The notes under the pieces were generated by a model, which had not been told where the DNA came from, ran no database searches, and worked only from the letters and a program-made list of their open reading frames with translations. Below, one piece after another: positions 12,950-20,411 of a stretch of 24,038 bases of DNA. The stretch is from CALZJC01 sp041574955 (GTDB taxonomy: Bacteria > Acidobacteriota > Thermoanaerobaculia > Multivoradales > JAHEKO01). The first letter of the stretch is position 1, and every line of letters begins with the position of its first letter. The translations under genes were made by a program, and so were the position numbers. The stretch lies in assembly GCA_041574955.1 (NCBI GenBank), contig JBFGNS010000058.1, forward strand, positions 1-24,038, in the 5' to 3' direction.

Positions 12950-13819
12950 CTACTTCTTCTTGGCGCGCACGCGCTTGGCGGCCGCCTTCTTCTTCGCCGC
13001 GGGCTTGCGGCTGGAGCGCTTGGGCGGCTTGCGCGCCGGACTCTTCTCGCCCTCGCCGAGGCTGGCCTTGAGCGCCTCCATGAGGTCGATGATCTGGGCC
13101 TTGGGCTCCTCCTCGGGGGCGGCGACGATCTCTTCGCCCTGCACCTTGCGCTCGATCAGCTGCCAGATCCTGTCGCGCGCTTCGTCCTTGTAGACCGCAC
13201 CGTCGAACTCTTCCGCAGCGCTCTGCTCGACGAGCTGGCGCGCCAGCTGCAACTCCTGCTTGGTGATCTTGGCGTCGTCGACCGGCACCTCGGCGAACGG
13301 CCGCACGTCGGTCGAGTAACGCAGCTGCTGCAGGATCAGTCCGTCCTCGAACGGCCGCAGCAGCACCAGGTAGTCCTTGCCGCGCGCGGCGTAGCGGGCG
13401 AGCGCGGCGCGGCCGGTCTGTCGCATGGTCTCGGCCAGCAGCCGGTACGGCTTGGCGCCCCCCTTGTCCGGGCCCAGGTAGTAGGACTTCTCGTAGAAGA
13501 TCGGGTCGACCGCCTCGAGCGGCACGAACTCGCTGATCTCGATGGCGTGCGTCGGCTCGGGCATCAGCGCCTTGAGCTCGTCGTCCGAGAACAGCACGTA
13601 CTGGCCCTTGGCGAACTCGTACCCCTTGACCAGCTCGTCGCGCTCGACCAGCTCGTCGTCGGTCGGGCAGTAGTAACGGTATTTGACCCGCGTGCCGCAC
13701 TTGCCGTGCACCATGCTGAAGCGCACCGTCTGGCTGCTCTCGCCGGTGGTGTACATCTTGATCGGGATGGCCACGAGGCCGAACGAGATGGTGCCGGAGG
13801 CCATGGAGCGTGCAGGCAT
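12950..13819 (-). CDS. ku: bacterial Ku protein for non-homologous end joining
   Basis: 289 residues, normal for bacterial Ku. Ku homodimers encircle DNA ends at double-strand breaks and recruit LigD. The beta-barrel core begins SGTISFGLVAIPIKMY and continues through YYCPTDDELVERDELVKGYEF, LVLLRPFEDGLILQQLRY and the ITKQELQLARQLVEQ helices. The C-terminus (about residue 248 on) is Lys/Arg/Ala-rich (for example KPAAKKKAAAKRVRAKKK), like the DNA-binding tails of extended bacterial Ku proteins. ligD is transcribed divergently 83 bp away. The start at 13819 is chosen because the promoter -10 (TACAAT) is only 9 nt upstream. An internal ATG five codons later (MASGTISFG) would also suit the family. 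Confidence 0.96.
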   Translation of the reverse strand: MPARSMASGTISFGLVAIPIKMYTTGESSQTVRFSMVHGKCGTRVKYRYYCPTDDELVERDELVKGYEFAKGQYVLFSDDELKALMPEPTHAIEISEFVPLEAVDPIFYEKSYYLGPDKGGAKPYRLLAETMRQTGRAALARYAARGKDYLVLLRPFEDGLILQQLRYSTDVRPFAEVPVDDAKITKQELQLARQLVEQSAAEEFDGAVYKDEARDRIWQLIERKVQGEEIVAAPEEEPKAQIIDLMEALKASLGEGEKSPARKPPKRSSRKPAAKKKAAAKRVRAKKK

Positions 13820-13828
13820 GATCGGCGG

Positions 13829-13837
13829 ATTGTAGCA
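13829..13837 (-). promoter_or_regulatory. extended -10 promoter TGCTACAAT for ku
   Basis: On the minus strand TGC-TACAAT is an extended -10 element, 9 nt before the ku ATG; no clear -35 is needed for this class. The mRNA would have almost no leader, and no Shine-Dalgarno is present. Confidence 0.6.
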
Positions 13838-13902
13838 TAAGCGGCGCAGAATCAGGGACTTGGGGCGAGCGCCCCGAGGCCCGGAGCGGAACCTGCCCGA
13901 CC

Positions 13903-16428
13903 ATGCCCAGGAGCCGATCGAGCGACCCCGACAGGCTGGCCGCCTACCGCGCCAAGCGCCGCGCCGGAGCCACGCCCGAGCCGTTCGGCTCGGTCGGCGA
14001 GCAGCCGGGCAGCTTCGTCGTCCAGCAGCACGCCGCCCGGCGGATGCACTACGACTTCCGGCTGGCGGTGGGCGGCGTCCTGCGCTCCTGGGCTGTGCCG
14101 CGCGGCCCGTCGCTCGACCCCGCCGACAAGCGACTGGCGGTGGCCACCGAGGACCACCCGATGGAGTACGCCGAGTTCGAGGGCGTCATCCCGGCCGGCA
14201 ACTACGGCGCCGGCGCGGTGATCGTGTGGGATCGCGGCCGCTGCCTGCACCACCTCGACCCGGCAGAGGGGCTGGAGGAAGGCAAGCTGCTGTTCGAGCT
14301 GTGGGGCTACAAGCTGCGCGGCCTGTGGACCCTGGTGCGCACCCAGCGCGACCCCAAGGAGTGGCTGCTGATCAAAAAGCCCGACGGCGCGGCCGACGGG
14401 CGGACCGCCGACGAGCTGCCGGCGGCGTCGGTGTTCTCCGGCCTGACGGTCGAGGAGCTGCGCGACGGCCGGTCGCGCGGCGCCGCCATCCGCCAGCGGC
14501 TCGAGGAGCTCGGCGCGCGCCGGCGCCGGCTGCGGCCGGAGACGGTCAAGCCGATGCTGGCGCGGCTCGAGCGCCGGCCTTTCGACCGCGCGGGCTGGCT
14601 GTTCGAGCTCAAGTACGACGGCTACCGGCTGCTCGCCGGTCGGCGCCCGGCGGCCGCCGACGCCAGGCCGGAGGCGGTACTGCGCTACCGCAGCGGCCTC
14701 GACGCCAGCGCGCTCTACCCCGAGCTCACCCGCGCGCTCACCGCCCTGCCGTACGACGGCCTGCTGATCGACGGCGAGGTGGTGGTGCTCGACGCCGAGG
14801 CGCGTCCGGTCTTCGAGCGGCTGCAGCAGCGCGCCCGGCTGAGCCGCCGGATCGACATCGAGCGCGCCGCCATCGAAACGCCGGTGGTGCTGTACGCCTT
14901 CGACCTGCTCGGCTTCGAGCAGTTCGACCTGCGGGCGCTGCCGCTCGTCGAGCGCAAGCTGCTGCTGCGCGAGCTGCTGCCCGCCGCCGGACCGGTTCGG
15001 TTCACCGACCACGTCGAGGAGCGCGGCGAGGAGCTCTACCGCCGGGCGCGCGCCGCCGGCCTCGAGGGCATCGTGGCCAAGCGCGCGGCCTCTCCGTACC
15101 GCGCCGGGCGCGGCGGTGACTGGCTCAAGATCCGCGCCGAGCGCAGCGGCGACTTCGTTGTGGTGGGCTGGACGCGCGCCACCGGCAGCCGCACCGGCTT
15201 CGGCGCCCTGCACCTGGCCCAGTTCGAGGGCTCCCAGCTGCGCTACGCCGGCCGCGTCGGGTCGGGCTTTTCGGACCGTGACCTGGACGAGATCCGCGGC
15301 CGTCTGGGCGAGCTGGGCCGCGCCCAGCCGCCGCCCGCCGGCGCTCCCCCGGGCGGCGCCGACCACCGCTGGGTGGAGCCGCGGCTGGTGGCCGAGGTGC
15401 GATTCACCGAGCGCACCAGCGCCGGTCAACTGCGGCACCCGGTGTTCGTGCGGCTGCGCGACGACAAGCCGCCCGCCGAGTGCACCACCGACGCCCCGCC
15501 GCCGGTCAGCCTGGCGCCGCCACGGCGGGCCGCCGCCCCGGCGCTCGAGCTGACCCGGCTCGACAAGCCGTTCTGGCCCGAGGACGGCTTCACCAAGGGC
15601 GATCTGATCGAGTACTACCGGCGAGTGGCGCCGGTGATCCTGCCGTACCTGCGCGACCGACCGGTGGTGCTCGACCGCTACCCCGACGGCATCGCCGGCA
15701 AGTCGTTCTTCCAGAAGAACGCGCCGGAGTTCGCGCCCGACTGGGTGCGCACCGAGCCGGTGTGGTCGGAGGACTCCGGCAAGGAGACCCGCTACTTCGT
15801 GTGCGACGACGAGACCAGCCTGCTGTACCTGGCCAACTCGGCGGCGATCCCGCTGCACGTCTGGTCCAGCCGGGTGGGGAGCATCCAGACTCCCGACTGG
15901 TGCATCCTCGACCTCGACGCCAAGGACGCGCCGTTCTCCGCCGCCGTCGAGGTGGCGCGCCGCGTCCGCCGCCTGTGCCGGCAGATCTCGCTGCCGGCGC
16001 TGGTCAAGACCAGCGGCGCCAGCGGTCTGCACGTGCTGATCCCGCTCGGCGGCCAGTGCACCTTCGAGCAGTCGCGCCAGCTCGCCGCCCTGCTGGCAAC
16101 CATCGTCGCCCGCCAGCTGCCCGAGCTGGCCAGCGTCGCGCGGCTGCCCCGCTCGCGCGCCGGCAAGGTCTACATCGACGCCCTGCAGAACGGCTACGGC
16201 AAGCTGCTGGTGGCGCCGTTCAGCGTGCGCCCGCTGCCCGGGGCGCCGGTCTCGATGCCGCTCGGCTGGCGCGAGGTGAGTGCCAGGCTGGACCCCCGCC
16301 GGTTCACCATCGAGACCGCCCCCGCGCGCATCCGCCGGTGGCGCAAGGACCCGCTGGCGGCGGTGCTCGAGCAGCGGCCCGACCTGCTGACGGCCCTCGA
16401 GCGGCTGCTGGAGCTCGAGCGCGACTAG
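13903..16428 (+). CDS. ligD: trifunctional DNA ligase D (3'-phosphoesterase, ATP-dependent ligase, primase-like polymerase)
   Basis: 841 residues, the full length of Pseudomonas-type LigD and in the same domain order. Residues about 1-170 are the phosphoesterase, with H43, H49, D51, R53 and H85 matching the known active site. Residues about 210-525 are the ATP-dependent ligase, with Lys237 in ELKYDGYR as the adenylated residue, the DGEVVV motif and the OB-fold region VGWTRATGSRTGFGALHL. Residues about 545-835 are the polymerase, with D670 and D672 in ILDLDAKD, the KTSGASGLHVLIPL motif and D759 in VYIDALQN. All catalytic residues are present. It repairs double-strand breaks with Ku, encoded divergently next door. 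The start at 13903 places the PE residues one off from Pseudomonas numbering; no strong Shine-Dalgarno is seen. A GGGGCG/CGCCCC hairpin lies in its leader at 13862-13875. Confidence 0.96.
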   Translation: MPRSRSSDPDRLAAYRAKRRAGATPEPFGSVGEQPGSFVVQQHAARRMHYDFRLAVGGVLRSWAVPRGPSLDPADKRLAVATEDHPMEYAEFEGVIPAGNYGAGAVIVWDRGRCLHHLDPAEGLEEGKLLFELWGYKLRGLWTLVRTQRDPKEWLLIKKPDGAADGRTADELPAASVFSGLTVEELRDGRSRGAAIRQRLEELGARRRRLRPETVKPMLARLERRPFDRAGWLFELKYDGYRLLAGRRPAAADARPEAVLRYRSGLDASALYPELTRALTALPYDGLLIDGEVVVLDAEARPVFERLQQRARLSRRIDIERAAIETPVVLYAFDLLGFEQFDLRALPLVERKLLLRELLPAAGPVRFTDHVEERGEELYRRARAAGLEGIVAKRAASPYRAGRGGDWLKIRAERSGDFVVVGWTRATGSRTGFGALHLAQFEGSQLRYAGRVGSGFSDRDLDEIRGRLGELGRAQPPPAGAPPGGADHRWVEPRLVAEVRFTERTSAGQLRHPVFVRLRDDKPPAECTTDAPPPVSLAPPRRAAAPALELTRLDKPFWPEDGFTKGDLIEYYRRVAPVILPYLRDRPVVLDRYPDGIAGKSFFQKNAPEFAPDWVRTEPVWSEDSGKETRYFVCDDETSLLYLANSAAIPLHVWSSRVGSIQTPDWCILDLDAKDAPFSAAVEVARRVRRLCRQISLPALVKTSGASGLHVLIPLGGQCTFEQSRQLAALLATIVARQLPELASVARLPRSRAGKVYIDALQNGYGKLLVAPFSVRPLPGAPVSMPLGWREVSARLDPRRFTIETAPARIRRWRKDPLAAVLEQRPDLLTALERLLELERD

Positions 16429-16481
16429 CCGGACGGCGCACCCCGGGGCCCCGCGGCAACAACTCTCGGCGGCGTCAGACG

Positions 16482-16487
16482 TATCAT
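16482..16487 (+). promoter_or_regulatory. -10-like box TATCAT before the SpoIIE phosphatase gene
   Basis: TATCAT is followed by 8 nt to the ATG at 16496, with no Shine-Dalgarno between. A leaderless mRNA is likely; no clear -35 is seen. Confidence 0.45.
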
Positions 16488-16495
16488 TCGGTGCG

Positions 16496-19015
16496 ATGGT
16501 GGCGAGCCGCATGACCACCGCCCGGTGGCTGTTTGCCTTCGGTCTGGTGGCGTTCTGCGTCGCCGGTCTGTCGATCGTCGACATGTACCGGCCCCGGCCG
16601 TCGGACGGCGTGGTGCTCGAGTCCGACGCCCCCGGCACGCTGATGGTGCGCGAGGTGGTCGCGGGCTCGGGCGCCCACCAGGCCGGGCTGCTGCCGGGCG
16701 ACGTGATCCTCGGCATCGACCGCAACCTGCTGCGCTCCACCCGCCACGCCGCCGAGCTGCTCAACCAGCGCCAGGTGGGCGAGACCGTGGCCTACTTCGT
16801 GCGCCGGGGCGACAAGCTGAAGCAGCTCCAGGTACGGCTCGGGCCGCGCCGCATCGGCAGCCTGCCCTACCTGTACGCCTGCGTGCTGGGCTTCACCTTC
16901 TTCTTCTTCGGGCTGTTCGTGCTGTCGCGGCAGCCGCGGCTGCGGCCGGCACAGATCTTCTTCCTGCTGTCGAGCCTGTTTCTGCTGTTCCTGGTCTGCC
17001 GGCTGAGGCCGGCCTCGTACACCTGGATCGACAGCTTTGTGCTGACCACCGGCATGCTGGCGCTGCTGCTGCTGCCGGCGAGCTTCCTGCACTTCTTCCT
17101 GGTGTTCCCCAAGCCGTTCCCACTGCGGCCGGTGGCCGGCGACCCGGCGTACCAGCGCAAGCGGCGACTGTGGCTCGCCGTCCTGGTGACGATCTACCTG
17201 GTGCCGGTGGCCGTGCTGGTGGCGACCCTGGCGCACGCCCACTGGCGGGAGCGCTCGATCCTGTTCATCAGCGGCGCCCCGGCGGCCAACTGGTGGGTGC
17301 TCGCCATCTACATGCTGTTCGGCCTGGTGGCGCTGGCGTTCAACGCCCGGCGGGTGCGCAACCCGCGCGCCCGGCGTGGCGCCGCGCTGGTGCTGTTCGG
17401 CGCCACCTTCGGCCTGCTGCCGTTCCTGGTGGTGGCGGTGGCGTTCCCGTCGTTCCTGCACACCGAGCAGTTCCTCATCTGGGGCGTCGGGCCGCTCGCG
17501 CTGGTGCCGCTGACGTTCGCCTGGGCGATCATCCGATTCCAGCTGCTCGACATCCGGGTGATGCTGCGCAAGAGCCTGCTCTACACCGTCACCACCGCGG
17601 TGGTGACGGCGGTGTACGCCGCCGGCATCGCGCTGTTCAACGCCGTGACGCGTGGCACCCAGCTGGCCAACTCGGCCTACTTTCCGATCGTGTTCGCGCT
17701 CGTCATCGTGCTGCTGTTCGAGCCGCTGCGCCGCCGCATCCAGGTGCTGGTCGACCGGTTCTTCTACGCCGAGCGGGCCAAGCTGGAGCGCGCCATCCGC
17801 GAGCTGGGGCGCGCCTTCACCCTGCAGATGGACCTCACCCAGGTCGTCCGCGACCTGGTCGAGAAGCTGCCGCAGGTCGCCGGCCTGCACTTCGCCGCCC
17901 TCTACCTCAAGCGCAACGGCAAGCTCGAGCGCGCCGCCGGTCCGGCCGACCTGCCGCGTGAGCTGCCCTACCTGCCCGAGCTGCACCAGGCGCTGGCGGC
18001 GCGCGACCGGCTGACCCAGATCGACGAGCTGGCGCCGATCGAGGCCGACTCGGCCCAGGTCGCCGAGCTGACCCGCACCCTCGAGGCCGCCGGCGTCGAG
18101 GTGCTGGGTGACCTGGCCTCGCAACGCCGGCGGGTGGGTCTGGTGCTGCTGTCGGGCAAGGAGGGCCAGCTGAGCCTCGATCCGGCGGAGCTGGAGCTGA
18201 TCGACGATCTGCTCCACCAGGCGGCGATGGCGGTCGAGACCAGCATGCTGCTCGAGGAGCGCACCCAGCAGGCGGAGCTCGAGCGCGACCTCGAGATCGC
18301 CGCCCGCGTCCAGTCGTCGCTGCTGCCGTCGTCGGTCGAGTTCGCCCCCGGCTGGCAGGCGGCGGCGGTCTGCCGCCCGGCGCGCCAGGTAGGCGGCGAC
18401 TTCTTCACCGAGCTGCCGGGGCCGGTCGACGGCACCGCCGCCATCGTCTACGGCGACGTCGCCGGCAAGTCGGTTTCCGGCGCCATGGTGATGATGGCGG
18501 CGCACGAGGTGATGCACTCGCTGGCCCTCACCCACCGCGACCCGGAAACCCTGATGACGCTGGCCAACCGCCGGCTGCGCCAGCTCGGGCCGCGCAAGAG
18601 CTTCGTGGCGATGGCCTACCTGGCGTGCGCGCCGGCCAACGGCGATCTCTGCTACATCCTCGCCGGTCAGCCGCAGCCTCTGCACCGGGCGCGCGACGGG
18701 CGCGTCGACGAGCTGCCGCTGCCGGCGCACCGGCTGCCCCTGGGCGCACTCGACAACGGCAGCTACCGGCTGTCCCAGGCCCAGATCGACCCCGGCGAGC
18801 TGGTGCTGGGCTACTCCGACGGCGTGCTCGACGCGCGCTCCCCGGCCGGCGAGCCGTTCGGGGTCGAGCGGCTGATTGCGGTGGTGGCGCGGGCTCCCGC
18901 CGAGCCGTGGTCGGTGATCGCAACCGTGGTGCAAGCACTCAACGAATTCACCGAGGGCGCCGAGCCCTATGACGACGTAACCTTGGTCGCCGTGTGCCGC
19001 GACCGGGAGGCCTGA
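16496..19015 (+). CDS. membrane PDZ - multi-TM - GAF-like - SpoIIE/PP2C serine phosphatase
   Basis: 839 residues. A TM helix (about 9-28) is followed by a periplasmic PDZ-like domain (about 38-115; GSGAHQAGLLPGDVILGID). Seven or eight further TM helices follow (about 125-410), ending in the LLDIRVMLRKSLLYT region seen in membrane sensor kinases. A cytosolic GAF-like segment (about 430-585) and a linking helix (LEERTQQAELERDLEIAARVQSSLLP) precede the SpoIIE-type phosphatase (about 600-835). Metal-binding acids are kept: D635 (VGGDFF), D654 (YGDVAGK), D775 (SDG) and D826/D827 (YDDVT). It should dephosphorylate a cytosolic serine-phosphoprotein, typically an anti-sigma-factor antagonist, in response to a signal through the membrane domains; no such partner is in the window. 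The ATG at 16496 is favoured over GTG 16499 and ATG 16511 because of the -10 spacing. Confidence 0.88.
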   Translation: MVASRMTTARWLFAFGLVAFCVAGLSIVDMYRPRPSDGVVLESDAPGTLMVREVVAGSGAHQAGLLPGDVILGIDRNLLRSTRHAAELLNQRQVGETVAYFVRRGDKLKQLQVRLGPRRIGSLPYLYACVLGFTFFFFGLFVLSRQPRLRPAQIFFLLSSLFLLFLVCRLRPASYTWIDSFVLTTGMLALLLLPASFLHFFLVFPKPFPLRPVAGDPAYQRKRRLWLAVLVTIYLVPVAVLVATLAHAHWRERSILFISGAPAANWWVLAIYMLFGLVALAFNARRVRNPRARRGAALVLFGATFGLLPFLVVAVAFPSFLHTEQFLIWGVGPLALVPLTFAWAIIRFQLLDIRVMLRKSLLYTVTTAVVTAVYAAGIALFNAVTRGTQLANSAYFPIVFALVIVLLFEPLRRRIQVLVDRFFYAERAKLERAIRELGRAFTLQMDLTQVVRDLVEKLPQVAGLHFAALYLKRNGKLERAAGPADLPRELPYLPELHQALAARDRLTQIDELAPIEADSAQVAELTRTLEAAGVEVLGDLASQRRRVGLVLLSGKEGQLSLDPAELELIDDLLHQAAMAVETSMLLEERTQQAELERDLEIAARVQSSLLPSSVEFAPGWQAAAVCRPARQVGGDFFTELPGPVDGTAAIVYGDVAGKSVSGAMVMMAAHEVMHSLALTHRDPETLMTLANRRLRQLGPRKSFVAMAYLACAPANGDLCYILAGQPQPLHRARDGRVDELPLPAHRLPLGALDNGSYRLSQAQIDPGELVLGYSDGVLDARSPAGEPFGVERLIAVVARAPAEPWSVIATVVQALNEFTEGAEPYDDVTLVAVCRDREA

Positions 19016-19017
19016 AG

Positions 19018-20343
19018 ATGCGCAAGACCTGGATCGTGCTCGCTCTGCTGCTGGCAGTCGCCGGCGGCGTGATGCTGATGGCGCGGCGTACCGGGAGCGA
19101 TTGGACCACCGACTCGCCCGCGGCCCTGGCCGAGTTCGAGCGCGGTCTCGACGCCCAGATGAAGTACTACGGCGGAGACGCCTCCGACAGCTACAGGAAG
19201 GCGCTCGAGATCGATCCCGAGTTCGTCGCCGCCAAGCTGTCGCTGTGGCGCTACGAGCGCGATCCCGAGCGCAAGAAGAAGCTGATCGACGAGCTCAGGG
19301 CGGTGAACCTCGACCGGCTCAACCCGCGCGAGCGGTTCCTGCTGAGCTATGCGCTGGCGCGCGAGGACGGCCGCGACCAGGAGGCCGAGCGGCTGGTCGA
19401 GCAGTACCTCGAGCGGTATCCCAAGGACCCGTATGCGCTGTCGGTGTGCTCTGCCCAGGCGTGGGACGAGCGCGACTGGGAGCGCGCCGAGCGCCACTAC
19501 CGCCACCTGCTCGAGGTCGACCCCAACTGGGTATCGGCGCAGAACCACCTCGGCTACATGGCGATGGCGCAGGGGCGCTTCCAGGAGGCCGAGCAGCTGT
19601 TCGAGACCTACAACTTCATCGCGCCCGACCAGGCCAACCCGCACGACTCGATGGGCGAGCTGCTGACCGTGCTCGGGCGCTACGAGGAGGCCCGGCGGGC
19701 GCTCGAGCGGGCGCTCGAGTTCAAGCCCGATTTCTGCCCCTCCTACGAGCACCTGTTCAGCCTCGTCACCCTCGCCGGCCAGACGGAGGAGTTCCCGACA
19801 ATCGTCGAGCGCGCGCGGCAGCACTGCGGCGAGCGGATGGCCGAGACGATGGCGTGCGTGGCCGAGCTGTGGACCGACTACCTCGAGCGCGACTACGAGG
19901 CGCCCTGGGGCGAGGACCGGGACGAGTGCCGCAAGCAGTACGCGCACGAGTACTTCCTGCTCCACCGGCTGGCGCTGCTGAGCGGCCGGCTGGAGGCCGC
20001 CCACGATCTCGAGGAGGTGGTGCGCAAACGCAGCGAGAAGCGCGAGGGGTTCAACTCCGATCTGGAGCGGGCGCTGCTGCTCCACATGTCCGGCGTCCGC
20101 CAGCTGGCGACCGGCGAGGCGGCGGCGGCGGCCGAGTCGCTGGCCGAGGCCGACAAGCTGCTGCTCTACTGGGGCCAGGGTGCCGCCATCCTCAAGATGT
20201 TCAACCAGATGAACCTGGCGGCAGCGCTCGAGACGGCCGGCGAAGAGACGCGGGCCGAGCAGGTGCTCGAGCAGGTCCGTCGGGTCAACTCCGACTTCGC
20301 CGCCTACTATCCGGAGATCCGGGCCGAGTTCGCGGGCGCCTAG
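19018..20343 (+). CDS. membrane-anchored TPR protein
   Basis: 441 residues. A basic N-terminus and hydrophobic helix (residues about 4-23) act as a signal anchor. The rest is helical with TPR units: SYRKALEIDPEFVAAKLSL, HYRHLLEVDPNWVSAQNHL, GRFQEAEQLFETYNFIAPDQANPH and GRYEEARRALERALEFKPDF, then less regular helices to the end. TPRs usually assemble proteins; no enzymatic motif is seen. The ATG at 19018 is 2 nt after the phosphatase stop and has a good Shine-Dalgarno (GGGAGG at 19005-19010, 7-nt spacing) inside the phosphatase gene. The two are therefore translated from one message, and the TPR protein may work on the periplasmic side of the phosphatase; that link is inference. Confidence 0.85.
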   Translation: MRKTWIVLALLLAVAGGVMLMARRTGSDWTTDSPAALAEFERGLDAQMKYYGGDASDSYRKALEIDPEFVAAKLSLWRYERDPERKKKLIDELRAVNLDRLNPRERFLLSYALAREDGRDQEAERLVEQYLERYPKDPYALSVCSAQAWDERDWERAERHYRHLLEVDPNWVSAQNHLGYMAMAQGRFQEAEQLFETYNFIAPDQANPHDSMGELLTVLGRYEEARRALERALEFKPDFCPSYEHLFSLVTLAGQTEEFPTIVERARQHCGERMAETMACVAELWTDYLERDYEAPWGEDRDECRKQYAHEYFLLHRLALLSGRLEAAHDLEEVVRKRSEKREGFNSDLERALLLHMSGVRQLATGEAAAAAESLAEADKLLLYWGQGAAILKMFNQMNLAAALETAGEETRAEQVLEQVRRVNSDFAAYYPEIRAEFAGA

Positions 20344-20345
20344 CC

Positions 20346-20366
20346 TGACCTCTTCACCCACCCGCT
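20346..20366. repeat. lone copy of the repeat-element end
   Basis: Starts TGACCTCTTCACCC and matches the left end of the 7148-7319 element at 17 of 21 positions. It also begins 2 nt after a TAG stop: TAGCCTGACCT is identical at 20341 and 7143. No internal part or partner end of the element was found nearby. Confidence 0.45.
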
Positions 20367-20397
20367 AGCACCGCCCGGCGCAGCGCGCGCCGCGGGG

Positions 20398-20403
20398 TAA
20401 GAT
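20398..20403 (+). promoter_or_regulatory. -10-like box TAAGAT before the acylase gene
   Basis: TAAGAT is followed by 8 nt to the ATG at 20412, with no Shine-Dalgarno between and no clear -35. The acylase would have its own leaderless promoter. Confidence 0.45.
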
Positions 20404-20411
20404 CCGCCGCG

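Noticed and set aside
12090..13904. Single 604-codon minus-strand frame covering ku and the MerR/TPR gene
   Set aside because: Its upstream part is ku read in another frame. The MerR domain starts cleanly at ATG 12935, 14 bp past the ku stop.
13852..18934. Two long minus-strand frames opposite ligD and the SpoIIE phosphatase (about 970 and 816 codons)
   Set aside because: They mirror real genes with clear catalytic motifs; their translations are rich in His/Arg/Gln/Gly without signal, domain or ribosome-binding site.
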